NCBI GenBank assembly: GCA_009268125.1
Contig: WBOU01000004.1
Span: forward strand, 1-64,000
DNA length: 64,000 nt
Direction of reading: 5' to 3'
Source of the DNA: Chloroflexia bacterium SDU3-3
GTDB lineage: Bacteria; Chloroflexota; Chloroflexia; Chloroflexales; Roseiflexaceae
Position numbers and translations under genes: made by a program. The notes beneath the pieces are model-generated. The model saw only the letters and a program-made list of their open reading frames with translations, was not told the DNA's origin and made no database searches. Positions 18,658 to 26,267 of the stretch are shown in pieces; the stretch's first letter is position 1; every line of letters begins with the position of its first letter.

Positions 18658-18714
18658 GCCGCGCGGTACGATAGGGCCATCACGAGCACATACAGACATG
18701 GAGCAAGAGACGCG

Positions 18715-19353
18715 ATGACATCCCTACGCGAGCGGTGGACAAGCTACATCGACCGGCAGCACCAGCAGCCGAGCGGGCCAGTCGGGCGGGTGATCGGCGA
18801 GCGCATGGTGCGGCAGCACGCCCCCGAGAACGCCTGGGCCATGCGGCTGCTGCAGATCGGCGCGGGCGACCGCGTGCTGGATCTGGGCTGCGGGCCGGGC
18901 CTGGGGCTGGCGCTGGCGCTGCAGTGCAGCCTGTGCGAGCACATCGTGGGGCTGGATCTCTCCCCCACGATGCTGCGCTCCTCGGCGCGGCGCAACCGCG
19001 CGGCCCTGGCCGAGGGGCGGCTGGCGCTGATGCGCGGCGACCTGGCCTCGCTGCCGCTGCGCGACGCGCAGTTCGACAAGGTGCTGAGCATCCACACGCT
19101 CTACTTCTGGCCCGAGCCCATGGCGGTGTTCCAGCGGATCATCGGGCTGCTGGCCCCTGGCGGGCGCAGCGCCACCATCTTCGCCACGGCCCGCACCGAG
19201 CCGACGGGCGAGCGCACCTACTGGCCGCTGCACGCCCAGGCCGCCGCGCTGGCGGAGGAACTGGGCCGCACGCCCGGGGTGCGCGCCCAGCTGGCCACCG
19301 GCCCCGACTCGCGCCAGTTCAACAACCTGGCGATCGTGCTAGAGAGGCGGTGA
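18715..19353 (+). CDS. class I SAM-dependent methyltransferase
   Basis: 212 residues. Motif I VLDLGCGPGLGLALAL near 56-71, motif II HIVGLDLSPTML, motif IV VLSIHTLYFWPEP near 122, and LLAPGGRSA: a Methyltransf_11 domain resembling those acting on small molecules or quinones. The ATG at 18715 is chosen (GGAGCAAGAG upstream); an earlier in-frame ATG is possible. Four bases separate its stop from STM4013, so it is likely part of the STM401x pathway here. Confidence 0.8.
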   Translation: MTSLRERWTSYIDRQHQQPSGPVGRVIGERMVRQHAPENAWAMRLLQIGAGDRVLDLGCGPGLGLALALQCSLCEHIVGLDLSPTMLRSSARRNRAALAEGRLALMRGDLASLPLRDAQFDKVLSIHTLYFWPEPMAVFQRIIGLLAPGGRSATIFATARTEPTGERTYWPLHAQAAALAEELGRTPGVRAQLATGPDSRQFNNLAIVLERR

Positions 19354-19357
19354 GCCA

Positions 19358-20164
19358 ATGGACGCAAACAAGCTCGTGGGCAGCCACGACATCGTGCTGA
19401 TCACCCTCGACACCCTGCGCTACGATGTGGCCGCAGCCGAGCTGCGCGAGGGTCGCACGCCCAACCTGGCCACGCTGCTGCCCGCAGGCGGCTGGGAGAA
19501 GCGCCACACGCCCGGCAGCTTCACCTACGCCGCACACCAGGCCTTCTTCGCGGGCTTCCTGCCCACGCCCGCCGCGCCGGGGCGGCACCCGCGCCTGTTC
19601 GCCGCGCGCTTCGCCGGCAGCGAGACCACGGCGGAGGGTACCTTCGTCTTTGACGAGGCCGACATGGTGAGCGGGCTGGCCACACAGGGCTACCACACTA
19701 TCTGCGTGGGCGGGGTGGGCTTCTTCAACAAGCAGAACGCGCTGAGCAGCGTGCTGCCCGGCCTGTTCGCCGAGAGCCACTGGTCGCCCGCGCTGGGCGT
19801 GACCGCGCCCGACTCGACGGCCAGCCAGGTGCGGGTGGCGCTCGACGCGCTGGCCCGCCAGCCGAGGGGGCGGCGGGTGTTCCTGTTCATCAACGTGTCG
19901 GCACTGCACCAGCCCAACCGCATGTACCTGCCCGGCGCGCAGGAGGACAGCCTAGAGAGCCACGCCGCCGCCCTGGCCTATGTGGACAGCCAGCTGCCGC
20001 CGCTGGTAGAGGCGCTGCGGCGGCGCGGCCCCTCGCTCTGGGTGATCTGCGCCGACCACGGCACGGCCTACGGCGAGGATGGCTACACCGGCCACCGGAT
20101 CAACCACCCGGTGGTATGGGAGGTGCCCTACGCCGAGTTCGTGCTGCCGGAGGTGCGCGCATGA
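19358..20164 (+). CDS. STM4013/SEN3800 family hydrolase (alkaline phosphatase superfamily)
   Basis: 268 residues. IVLITLDTLRYD at 12-23 supplies the first metal Asp, and CADHGTAYGEDGYTGHRINH near 230-250 supplies the Asp-His and distal His of the alkaline phosphatase/sulfatase superfamily. The Cys-x-Pro-x-Arg sulfatase signature is absent, so it is not a formylglycine sulfatase; SFTYAAHQAF occupies the nucleophile region and may provide Thr or Ser. It is the recognised third member of the STM4011-4015 set. The stop overlaps the STM4012 start (ATGA). Confidence 0.87.
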   Translation: MDANKLVGSHDIVLITLDTLRYDVAAAELREGRTPNLATLLPAGGWEKRHTPGSFTYAAHQAFFAGFLPTPAAPGRHPRLFAARFAGSETTAEGTFVFDEADMVSGLATQGYHTICVGGVGFFNKQNALSSVLPGLFAESHWSPALGVTAPDSTASQVRVALDALARQPRGRRVFLFINVSALHQPNRMYLPGAQEDSLESHAAALAYVDSQLPPLVEALRRRGPSLWVICADHGTAYGEDGYTGHRINHPVVWEVPYAEFVLPEVRA

Positions 20165-21480
20165 CCCGACCCATCGACGAGATCGAGCGCGTGCCCTACC
20201 GCTCCTACGCCTACGCCTACCCGCACAAGACGGCCTACCGCCGCTTCGAGCGGCCCATCCCGCTGCGCGATCTGTGGGCGCAGGAGCAGCGTGATGCCCT
20301 GTTTCTGTACATGCACATCCCCTTCTGCGAGATGCGCTGCGGCTTCTGCAACCTGTTCACCACCGTGAACCCGGCCATCGACATCGAGCGGGCCTACATG
20401 GACACGCTGGAGCGCCAGGCCGCCCAGGTGCGCGAGGCGCTGGGCCAGGCCCAGTTTGCGCGCTTCGCCATCGGCGGGGGCACCCCGACCTACCTGCCCC
20501 CCGCCGACCTGCACCGCCTGTTCGACATCGCCGAGCGCGGGTACCGCGTGCGCCCCCACGACATCCCGGTCTCGGTCGAGACCTCGCCCAAGACCGCCGA
20601 CGCCGAGCGGCTGGCCGTGCTGCGCGAGCGCGGGGCCGACCGCATCAGCATCGGCGTGCAGAGCTTTATCGAGCGCGAGGCCGCCGCCGCAGGCCGCCCG
20701 CAGAAAACCGCCGATGTGGAGCGAGCGCTCGACCGCATCCGCTCGTTCGGCTTCCCCACGCTGAATATCGACCTGATCTACGGCATCGACGGCCAGACCG
20801 TGGCGAGCTGGCTGGAGACGCTGCGCGCGGCCTTGCGCTACCAGCCCGAGCAGCTCTACCTCTACCCGCTGTATGTGCGCCCGCTCACCGGCCTTGGCCG
20901 CAGGCAGCGCGAGTGGGACGACGTGCGGCTGGCCTGCTACCGCGCCGGGCGCGACTTCCTGCGCGAGCATGGCTATGTGCAGCTCTCCATGCGCATGTTC
21001 CGCTCGCCCACAGCCCCGGCGGGCGAGGGGCCGGTCTACTGCTGCCAGCAGGATGGCATGGTCGGCCTGGGCTGCGGGGCCAGGTCGTACACCAGCGCCG
21101 CCCACTACTCCAGCGAGTACGCCGTGGGCGCGACGGGCGTGCGCGCCATCCTGGCCGACTACATTCGGCGCGACGACGCCTCATTCGCCAGCGCGCACTA
21201 CGGCTTCCTGATGGGCCAGGATAACTCGCGCCGCCGCTACGTCATCCAGTCGCTGCTGCAGGCCGAGGGGCTGGACATGGCGGCCTACCAGGCCCGCTTC
21301 GGCGGCGCGGCCACCGCGCACCTGCCCGAGCTGGCTGCGCTGGCCGAGCGCGGCATGGCCACGCTCTCGCCCGAGCGCATGCGGCTCACCGAGCGCGGCA
21401 TGGAGCTTTCCGACGCCATCGGGCCGTGGCTCTACGCCGAGTCTGTGCAGCGGCAGATGGAGGAGTTCGACCTCACATGA
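20161..21480 (+). CDS. STM4012 family radical SAM protein (HemN/HemW-like)
   Basis: 439 residues. The cluster-binding CX3CX2C is C56, C60, C63 (FCEMRCGFCN), followed by GGGTPTYLP (from 105), SVETSPKT and RISIGVQSF, the pattern of HemN/HemW-type radical SAM enzymes. A C-terminal winged-helix-like region starts near 350. It is not HemN itself; the family is named from Salmonella STM4012 and is uncharacterised. Substrate unknown; linked genes suggest a modified peptide, lipid or LRR protein. ATGA overlaps on both sides. Confidence 0.9.
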   Translation: MTRPIDEIERVPYRSYAYAYPHKTAYRRFERPIPLRDLWAQEQRDALFLYMHIPFCEMRCGFCNLFTTVNPAIDIERAYMDTLERQAAQVREALGQAQFARFAIGGGTPTYLPPADLHRLFDIAERGYRVRPHDIPVSVETSPKTADAERLAVLRERGADRISIGVQSFIEREAAAAGRPQKTADVERALDRIRSFGFPTLNIDLIYGIDGQTVASWLETLRAALRYQPEQLYLYPLYVRPLTGLGRRQREWDDVRLACYRAGRDFLREHGYVQLSMRMFRSPTAPAGEGPVYCCQQDGMVGLGCGARSYTSAAHYSSEYAVGATGVRAILADYIRRDDASFASAHYGFLMGQDNSRRRYVIQSLLQAEGLDMAAYQARFGGAATAHLPELAALAERGMATLSPERMRLTERGMELSDAIGPWLYAESVQRQMEEFDLT

Positions 21481-22370
21481 ATCTGAGCATCCTCTACCGT
21501 GGCCCGCTCTCAAGCTGCAACTACGGCTGCAGCTACTGCCCCTTCGCCAAACACACCGAGACCCGCGCCGAGCACGAGCGCGATAGGCAGGCGCTGGAGC
21601 GCTTCGTGGGCTGGGTGGGCGAGCGGGCGGGCGACACCATCTCGGTGTTCTTCACGCCCTGGGGCGAGGCCCTGAACCGCAGGCGCTACCAGATGGCCTT
21701 CGTGGCGCTGACGAACATGCCGCACGTGGCCAAGGTGGCCATTCAGACCAACCTCTCCTCGCGGCTCGACTGGCTGGAGCGATGCGACAAGGCGCGGGTG
21801 GGCATCTGGGCCACCTACCACCCCACGCAGGTGGCGCGGGCCAGCTTTGTGGGAAAGTGCCGCGAGCTGCTGCGGCGCGGCGTGCGGCTGAGCGTGGGCG
21901 TGGTGGGCATGAAGGAGCACGAGGCCGAGATCGAGGCCCTGCGGGCCGAGCTGCCGCCCGAGATCTACCTGTGGGTGAACGCCTACAAGCGCGAGCCGGG
22001 CTACTACAGCGCCGAGGATGTGCGCCGCCTCACCGCCGTCGACCCGCTCTTCCCCGTGAACAACCAGCGCCACCCCAGCGCTGGCCAGCCCTGCGACGCG
22101 GGCGAGACCGTGATCTCGGTCGACGGCGACGGCACCATGCGCCGCTGCCACTTCATCAAGCAGCCGATTGGCAACATCTACGACCCCGGCTTCGCCCAGG
22201 CGCTGCGCCCGCGCCCCTGCGCCAACGAGACCTGCGGCTGCCACATCGGCTACATCCACATGCCCCACCTGGGCCTCCAGCAGGTCTTCGGCGACGGCCT
22301 GCTGGAGCGGGTTCCCCATAACCCTATCTGGCTTGAACCAAACCACGAAGACACGAAGACGCGAAGGTAA
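21477..22370 (+). CDS. STM4011 family radical SAM protein
   Basis: 297 residues. CX3CX2C at C14, C18, C21 (CNYGCSYCP). The last third has further cysteines (QPCDAGE, RRCHF, RPCANETCGCH), suggesting an auxiliary Fe-S cluster as in SPASM-like enzymes. The last nine residues, NHEDTKTRR, and the TAA are encoded by the start of a dispersed CCACGAAGACACGAAG repeat, so the native C-terminus has been replaced. It closes the STM4013-4012-4011 operon. Confidence 0.88.
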   Translation: MNLSILYRGPLSSCNYGCSYCPFAKHTETRAEHERDRQALERFVGWVGERAGDTISVFFTPWGEALNRRRYQMAFVALTNMPHVAKVAIQTNLSSRLDWLERCDKARVGIWATYHPTQVARASFVGKCRELLRRGVRLSVGVVGMKEHEAEIEALRAELPPEIYLWVNAYKREPGYYSAEDVRRLTAVDPLFPVNNQRHPSAGQPCDAGETVISVDGDGTMRRCHFIKQPIGNIYDPGFAQALRPRPCANETCGCHIGYIHMPHLGLQQVFGDGLLERVPHNPIWLEPNHEDTKTRR

Positions 22371-22446
22371 AAAGAGCTCGCCTCAGCAAAAAAGAAGGCT
22401 CGAAGATTCTTAAGAATCTTCGAGCCTTCGCGTCTTCGTGGTTAAA
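22338..22446. repeat. dispersed repeat pair enclosing a 36-base perfect palindrome (bidirectional terminator)
   Basis: A plus copy of CCACGAAGACACGAAGAC (22341-) and a minus copy CCTTCGCGTCTTCGTGG face each other. Between them 22394-22429 is a perfect palindrome with GAAGGCTCGAAGATTCTT as its left half. It lies between the convergent STM4011 and DUF6745 genes and probably ends transcription of both. Confidence 0.8.
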
Positions 22447-22451
22447 AATCC

Positions 22452-23558
22452 CTACGTCTCCACGATAGGGTGGTAGTCGTTGGGGTTGTCGAAACCAGCG
22501 ATCCAGGCGGCGGCCTGGTGGCATGTGCGCATCGTCGGCGGCACGCGGATGAGGTACTGCCGCCCGGTGGAGGGGCACAGCACCGCCACGCACACCAGCG
22601 GCTCGTCGCCCTCCAGCTCCACGCGCAGCAGCCGCCGCTCGCCGCCCGGGTCGGTATCGGTATCGAGCGTGGTGGCCTCGGCCTCGGCCAGGAAGCGCTC
22701 GTAGCCCATGCGCTCCAGCAGCACGCGGCGCAGCTCGGCGTTCTGCTCGGCCAGCACCTCGGCGGCGGTGATCGTCTCGGGCTGGAAGGCCACGCGCGGC
22801 TCGATCGGCACGCCGCGCCAGCGCAGCTGCGCCCCGCGCGCGGCCACAGGCAGCCAGCCGATCTGTGTGCCCGCGATGTCCAGCCACGAGGTGATGGTCA
22901 GCTCGGCGGGCAGGTCGCTCAGGGCCTCGCAGCCGCTCACATCCAGCTGCGAAAGCTCGCGCAGCCAGGGCGGCAGGGTGGTCAGGCGCAGGCAGCCCCG
23001 CGCATTCAGCCGCCCCACCCGCACGGCGGCCTGCTGCGGCCAGCGCGCCAGCCGCGTGCAGCCCGCGATGTCCAAAAAGTAGACATCCAGCCCCTCGGGC
23101 AGCTGCTCTAGCGCGGTGCAGTCGCGCAGGATGAGCGAGCCGACCTTCAGCCCCTCGGGCAGCTCGGTGAGGCTGGCGCTGCCCTCAAGGTCGAGGCGGT
23201 AGCCCACGCGCAGGCTGGCGGGCAGCCTACGCAGCGTGGTGCTGCGCGCCACCAGCTCGTAGCACTGCAGGCCCTCGGGCAGGGCCTCCAGCGCGGTGCA
23301 GCCGCTCACATTGAGGCGGCGCACCTTCAGCCCGGGCGGCAGAGCGCGCAGGCTGGTGCAGCCGCTCACATCCAGGCTATCGGCGGCGAGGTCGGCGGGC
23401 AGCTCGGTGCGGGTGGGGTTATTGGCCAGCGAAAGATGGCCCTTCACCACCAGCCCGGCCAGCTCGCTCGCCGGGCGCTGGTTCAGCAGCTTCTGGGCGT
23501 CCTCGGCGCGCATGGGCTGGCCGGGCGTGAACGCAGGCTCGTGGTTCTTCTTGCTCAC
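22452..23558 (-). CDS. LRR-like protein with C-terminal DUF6745-like domain
   Basis: About 368 residues from a GTG at 23558; an ATG at 23513 is an alternative start. Residues 50-245 are a run of short repeats (LDVSGCTSLRALP, LNVSGCTALEALPEGL, LDIAGCTRLARWP), each a 20-22 residue leucine-rich unit like those of effector LRRs. The last 110 residues (NAELRRVLLERMGYERFL, then LVCVAVLCPSTGRQYLIRVPP) resemble DUF6745. It starts 8 bases after the 98-aa gene, and the pair sits under palindrome site 3. No enzyme motif is seen; it probably binds a partner. Confidence 0.72.
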   Translation of the reverse strand: MSKKNHEPAFTPGQPMRAEDAQKLLNQRPASELAGLVVKGHLSLANNPTRTELPADLAADSLDVSGCTSLRALPPGLKVRRLNVSGCTALEALPEGLQCYELVARSTTLRRLPASLRVGYRLDLEGSASLTELPEGLKVGSLILRDCTALEQLPEGLDVYFLDIAGCTRLARWPQQAAVRVGRLNARGCLRLTTLPPWLRELSQLDVSGCEALSDLPAELTITSWLDIAGTQIGWLPVAARGAQLRWRGVPIEPRVAFQPETITAAEVLAEQNAELRRVLLERMGYERFLAEAEATTLDTDTDPGGERRLLRVELEGDEPLVCVAVLCPSTGRQYLIRVPPTMRTCHQAAAWIAGFDNPNDYHPIVET

Positions 23559-23566
23559 GGGCGCGC

Positions 23567-23863
23567 CTAGTCCACGATCCGGCGGATGGCGGTGGGCGTG
23601 TACTCGCGCTGCATCCAGACACGGTAGAGGCCGCGGCCCAGGGTGATCGGCTTGTGCTCCTCGTGGATGACCGTCGCGCTCTCGGCGGTGACATGCAGGA
23701 ACAGCATGCCGCCGTGCTCCCACAGCTGGGCGCTGCGCGGATCTTGGATGCGGTGGCTGTGGCCAGTGATCTCGCCGTAGGCCAGAACGGTATTGGGCTG
23801 AAGCTTCGCGCCCTCGGGGATCGCGGGGGCGGCTGCGATCATCACATCACCATGTCGCCACAT
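23567..23863 (-). CDS. 98-aa conserved protein of the DUF6745 pair
   Basis: 98 residues, no membrane segment. GDVMIAAAPAIP, LAYGEITGHSHRIQDP, ATVIHEEHKPITL and GLYRVWMQREYTP are conserved-looking blocks rich in His and Glu, suggesting a small beta-barrel (cupin-like) that may bind metal. I recall this protein next to DUF6745 genes in other bacteria, but know no function. AAGGAGG before the ATG. Confidence 0.7.
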   Translation of the reverse strand: MWRHGDVMIAAAPAIPEGAKLQPNTVLAYGEITGHSHRIQDPRSAQLWEHGGMLFLHVTAESATVIHEEHKPITLGRGLYRVWMQREYTPTAIRRIVD

Positions 23864-24262
23864 AGGGGCCTCCTTGACGTTCGTCTCGTGTCGTTACAGG
23901 TCGAGCATAGCACACACATGTGACAGCTGCTGTCACAGATCAATCCAGTGAAATCTGGCATTGGGGTGCGGTGTAGTGCGAGGGCAAACCAAGGCTGGAT
24001 GATCGTATTGTACCATGATATGGTCGGAAACAGATTCAGGGGCATGTTGGGAACAGGGCCTATGCGACACACTGGCGATCTCTACCATCAAGGCTCCAGG
24101 GCACCAAGGAACAAAGGGGGACGCATACCACAAAGACACGAAGAAAAGTGCTTACCCCGGGGCGTATCGTGCTGGGGGCGAACGTCGGCAATGCTTCTTG
24201 CCCATTCGCCCAGCCCAGTGGTTTTAGAGATGCATAGGCCCTCAACTGCGGAAACCGGCGCG
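23864..24262. other. intergenic region with palindrome site 3 and a repeat
   Basis: Holds palindrome site 3 (23919-23937) and a degenerate copy of the CCACGAAGACACGAAG repeat (24086-24150, ACCAAGGAAC and CCACAAAGACACGAAG). The rest shows no gene. It separates the 98-aa/DUF6745 pair from the end of the SWIM gene. Confidence 0.6.
23919..23937. promoter_or_regulatory. palindrome site 3, upstream of the 98-aa/DUF6745 pair
   Basis: TGTGACA-GCTGC-TGTCACA, perfect in both seven-base arms, preceded by ACA as at site 4. It lies 56 bases upstream of the ATG at 23863. Confidence 0.7.
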
Positions 24263-26266
24263 CTAGACCTGGGCCACAGCGTCGGCGGCGAGCGCGGCCA
24301 CGCGGGCCAGGGCCAGGGCGGCGCGGGCGGCAGGCGCGGCATCCCAGCGGATGCGGTGTGCCTTCTCGTCGAGCAGGGCGGCCAGCAGCTCGGCGGGGGC
24401 CAGGGCGTGGCGAAAGCCCAGCTGGCTGCCCTGCTGGACCAAGGCGCGCCAGCGCTGGGCCATGCGCGCGTCGGCGCGGGCTAGACCCACCACCAGCAGC
24501 TCGCCCAGCGCCTCGTCCACCTGCTCCCAGTAGTCGGCCAGCGGGTCGCGGGTGTGGGGCTGGGATGCGGGGCTAGGGCCGAGCGCGGCCATGCTGGGGA
24601 TGTCGGGGGCAACCCAGGGCAGCAGAGCGCTGCGCATCGGGCCATCCTGAAACACCAGGGCGGTGGGCGCGAACACGGGGCCGCCGGGGCCAAGCCGCGC
24701 GCGCCCGGCCACAAAGCGCAGCGCGTCGGGCTGATCGCGCAGCCTGGCCAGCAGCTGCTCGGCCCCGCCGCGCCCGCGCGCGGTGTAGGGGTGGATCAGG
24801 GCCGCCGCCGCGCCCGCGCTGTCCACCAGCGTGGCCTGCACCTCCTGGGTGGCTGGGTTAAAGCTGGCATCGCGGCAGCCCGCCACCGCGCACACAAACA
24901 GGCCATCGGCCAGCACGCGCGGGCGCAGCGCCGCAGGCGGCAGCGCGGCCAGCCGCGCCGACAGCTCGGCGAAGTCCTCGGCCAGCAGCGGGGCGTGCAG
25001 GCGCTCCCAGGTGTAGTGCTGCGGGCTGACCGCGATCTGGCCAGCCGGGGCGTAGCTGCCGTTGGGCTGCCTGCGCCCGCCGCGCACCAGCGCCTGCCCC
25101 CCGCCGAAGGCCGCCAGGCTTGCGCCGCGCGTCACGGTCTGCTGGGCCAGCTGCCACAGCGCGGGCGGCTGCTTGGCCGGGTCGGTGGGGTCATCCCAGC
25201 TGCGCGGGATGGCGATCATCGCGCCAGTCGCGGCATCCTGCATATAGGCCACCAGCTCCACCCCGCCGCGTCGGAAGCGCGCCGAGCAGCCCAGCCCGAT
25301 CAGATGGGCCGAGCGCAGCGCGGTCTCGTGGTCGCTGGCCGAGCCGCGGATGAACAGCTGCGGCACCGCGCCGGTGCCAGCGCGGATGGCGTCGGCCCGC
25401 AGGCACAGCTCGCCCACCAGCGCGGCGGCCTCGCCGGGGCTGAAGCGGGCATCGTGGCGCTCGTAGGCTGCGTGCAGCAGCGCCAGCTCGGCCAGCGTGT
25501 CGGCGGGCCAGATCAGGCCCTGCTCGCGACAGCGCAGATCCAAGCGGCGCAGACGCTCGACCAGCGGCTGGGGCGCGGCGCTCAGGCCGCACGCGGCCAG
25601 CTCGGCCAGGGCCGCGTCGAGCGCGTCCAGCAGCGGCAACGGGGCCTCGCCCGCGCTAGGCGCGGTCTCCACCACCCCGCTGGCGGCGGCGGCATCCAGC
25701 AGGCGGAAGGCCCACACCGCCAGGGCCGCATGGCGGCAGGGCGCAGCCTCGGCGCAGTCGCAGTGGGTGTAGCGCAGGTCGCCGGGCACCAGAAAGCGCA
25801 CCGTGCAGGCCAGCGAGTGGATGGTGGCGCTCGGCTTGGCGCTGCGCACCAGCTCCACCACGTGCCCCGCCTCATAGGCGTGCCTGGCCCACGTGAGCGC
25901 GGCCCGCGAGAGCTGCGCGCCGATCTCCACATCCGCGATCTGGCCAGGATCCCAAGGGCCGCTGGGCGCGGCGAGCGCACCCGCCTGCTGGACGTGCTGC
26001 TGCTGGTAGGCCAGCGCCGAGCGCAGCAGGTGGCGGCAGATCCCGCTGGACGCGCAGCTGCAGCGCCCGCCGCCTAGCGTCACGCCACCCGGCAGATCGC
26101 ACGCCACCCCATCCGACCAGCGCACCGTCACATTCTGCTCGGCATCCTCTTCCAGCTCGTAGCTCAGGTCGCCCGACTGCAGCTCCTGCAGGGCGCGCTT
26201 CAGCAGACCGCGGTTGGCCAGCAGCGCCATATCGTCGTGGGTGAGCGCAAGAAGGTCGGCGCGCAT
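24263..26266 (-). CDS. SWIM zinc finger protein (YehQ-like), two CxCxnCxH motifs
   Basis: 667 residues. The SWIM motif is C69-x-C71...C77-x-H79 (CSCASSGICRH). A second, CDCAEAAPCRH at 169-179, has exactly the same spacing, which is unusual. The remainder is Ala/Leu-rich, with an 'LLPWVAPDIPSMAALGP' segment near 570 and no enzyme motif. E. coli YehQ is the analogous SWIM protein next to MoxR, VWA and DUF5682 genes. It starts one base after the VWA gene stop and ends the operon. SWIM domains bind DNA or proteins through zinc. Confidence 0.85.
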   Translation of the reverse strand: MRADLLALTHDDMALLANRGLLKRALQELQSGDLSYELEEDAEQNVTVRWSDGVACDLPGGVTLGGGRCSCASSGICRHLLRSALAYQQQHVQQAGALAAPSGPWDPGQIADVEIGAQLSRAALTWARHAYEAGHVVELVRSAKPSATIHSLACTVRFLVPGDLRYTHCDCAEAAPCRHAALAVWAFRLLDAAAASGVVETAPSAGEAPLPLLDALDAALAELAACGLSAAPQPLVERLRRLDLRCREQGLIWPADTLAELALLHAAYERHDARFSPGEAAALVGELCLRADAIRAGTGAVPQLFIRGSASDHETALRSAHLIGLGCSARFRRGGVELVAYMQDAATGAMIAIPRSWDDPTDPAKQPPALWQLAQQTVTRGASLAAFGGGQALVRGGRRQPNGSYAPAGQIAVSPQHYTWERLHAPLLAEDFAELSARLAALPPAALRPRVLADGLFVCAVAGCRDASFNPATQEVQATLVDSAGAAAALIHPYTARGRGGAEQLLARLRDQPDALRFVAGRARLGPGGPVFAPTALVFQDGPMRSALLPWVAPDIPSMAALGPSPASQPHTRDPLADYWEQVDEALGELLVVGLARADARMAQRWRALVQQGSQLGFRHALAPAELLAALLDEKAHRIRWDAAPAARAALALARVAALAADAVAQV

Positions 26267-26267
26267 G

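Noticed and set aside
24554-26077. Long plus-strand frames opposite the SWIM, DUF5682 and DUF4132 genes
   Set aside because: They mirror the GC-biased codons of the real genes, have Arg/His/Gly-rich compositions and no motifs or ribosome sites.
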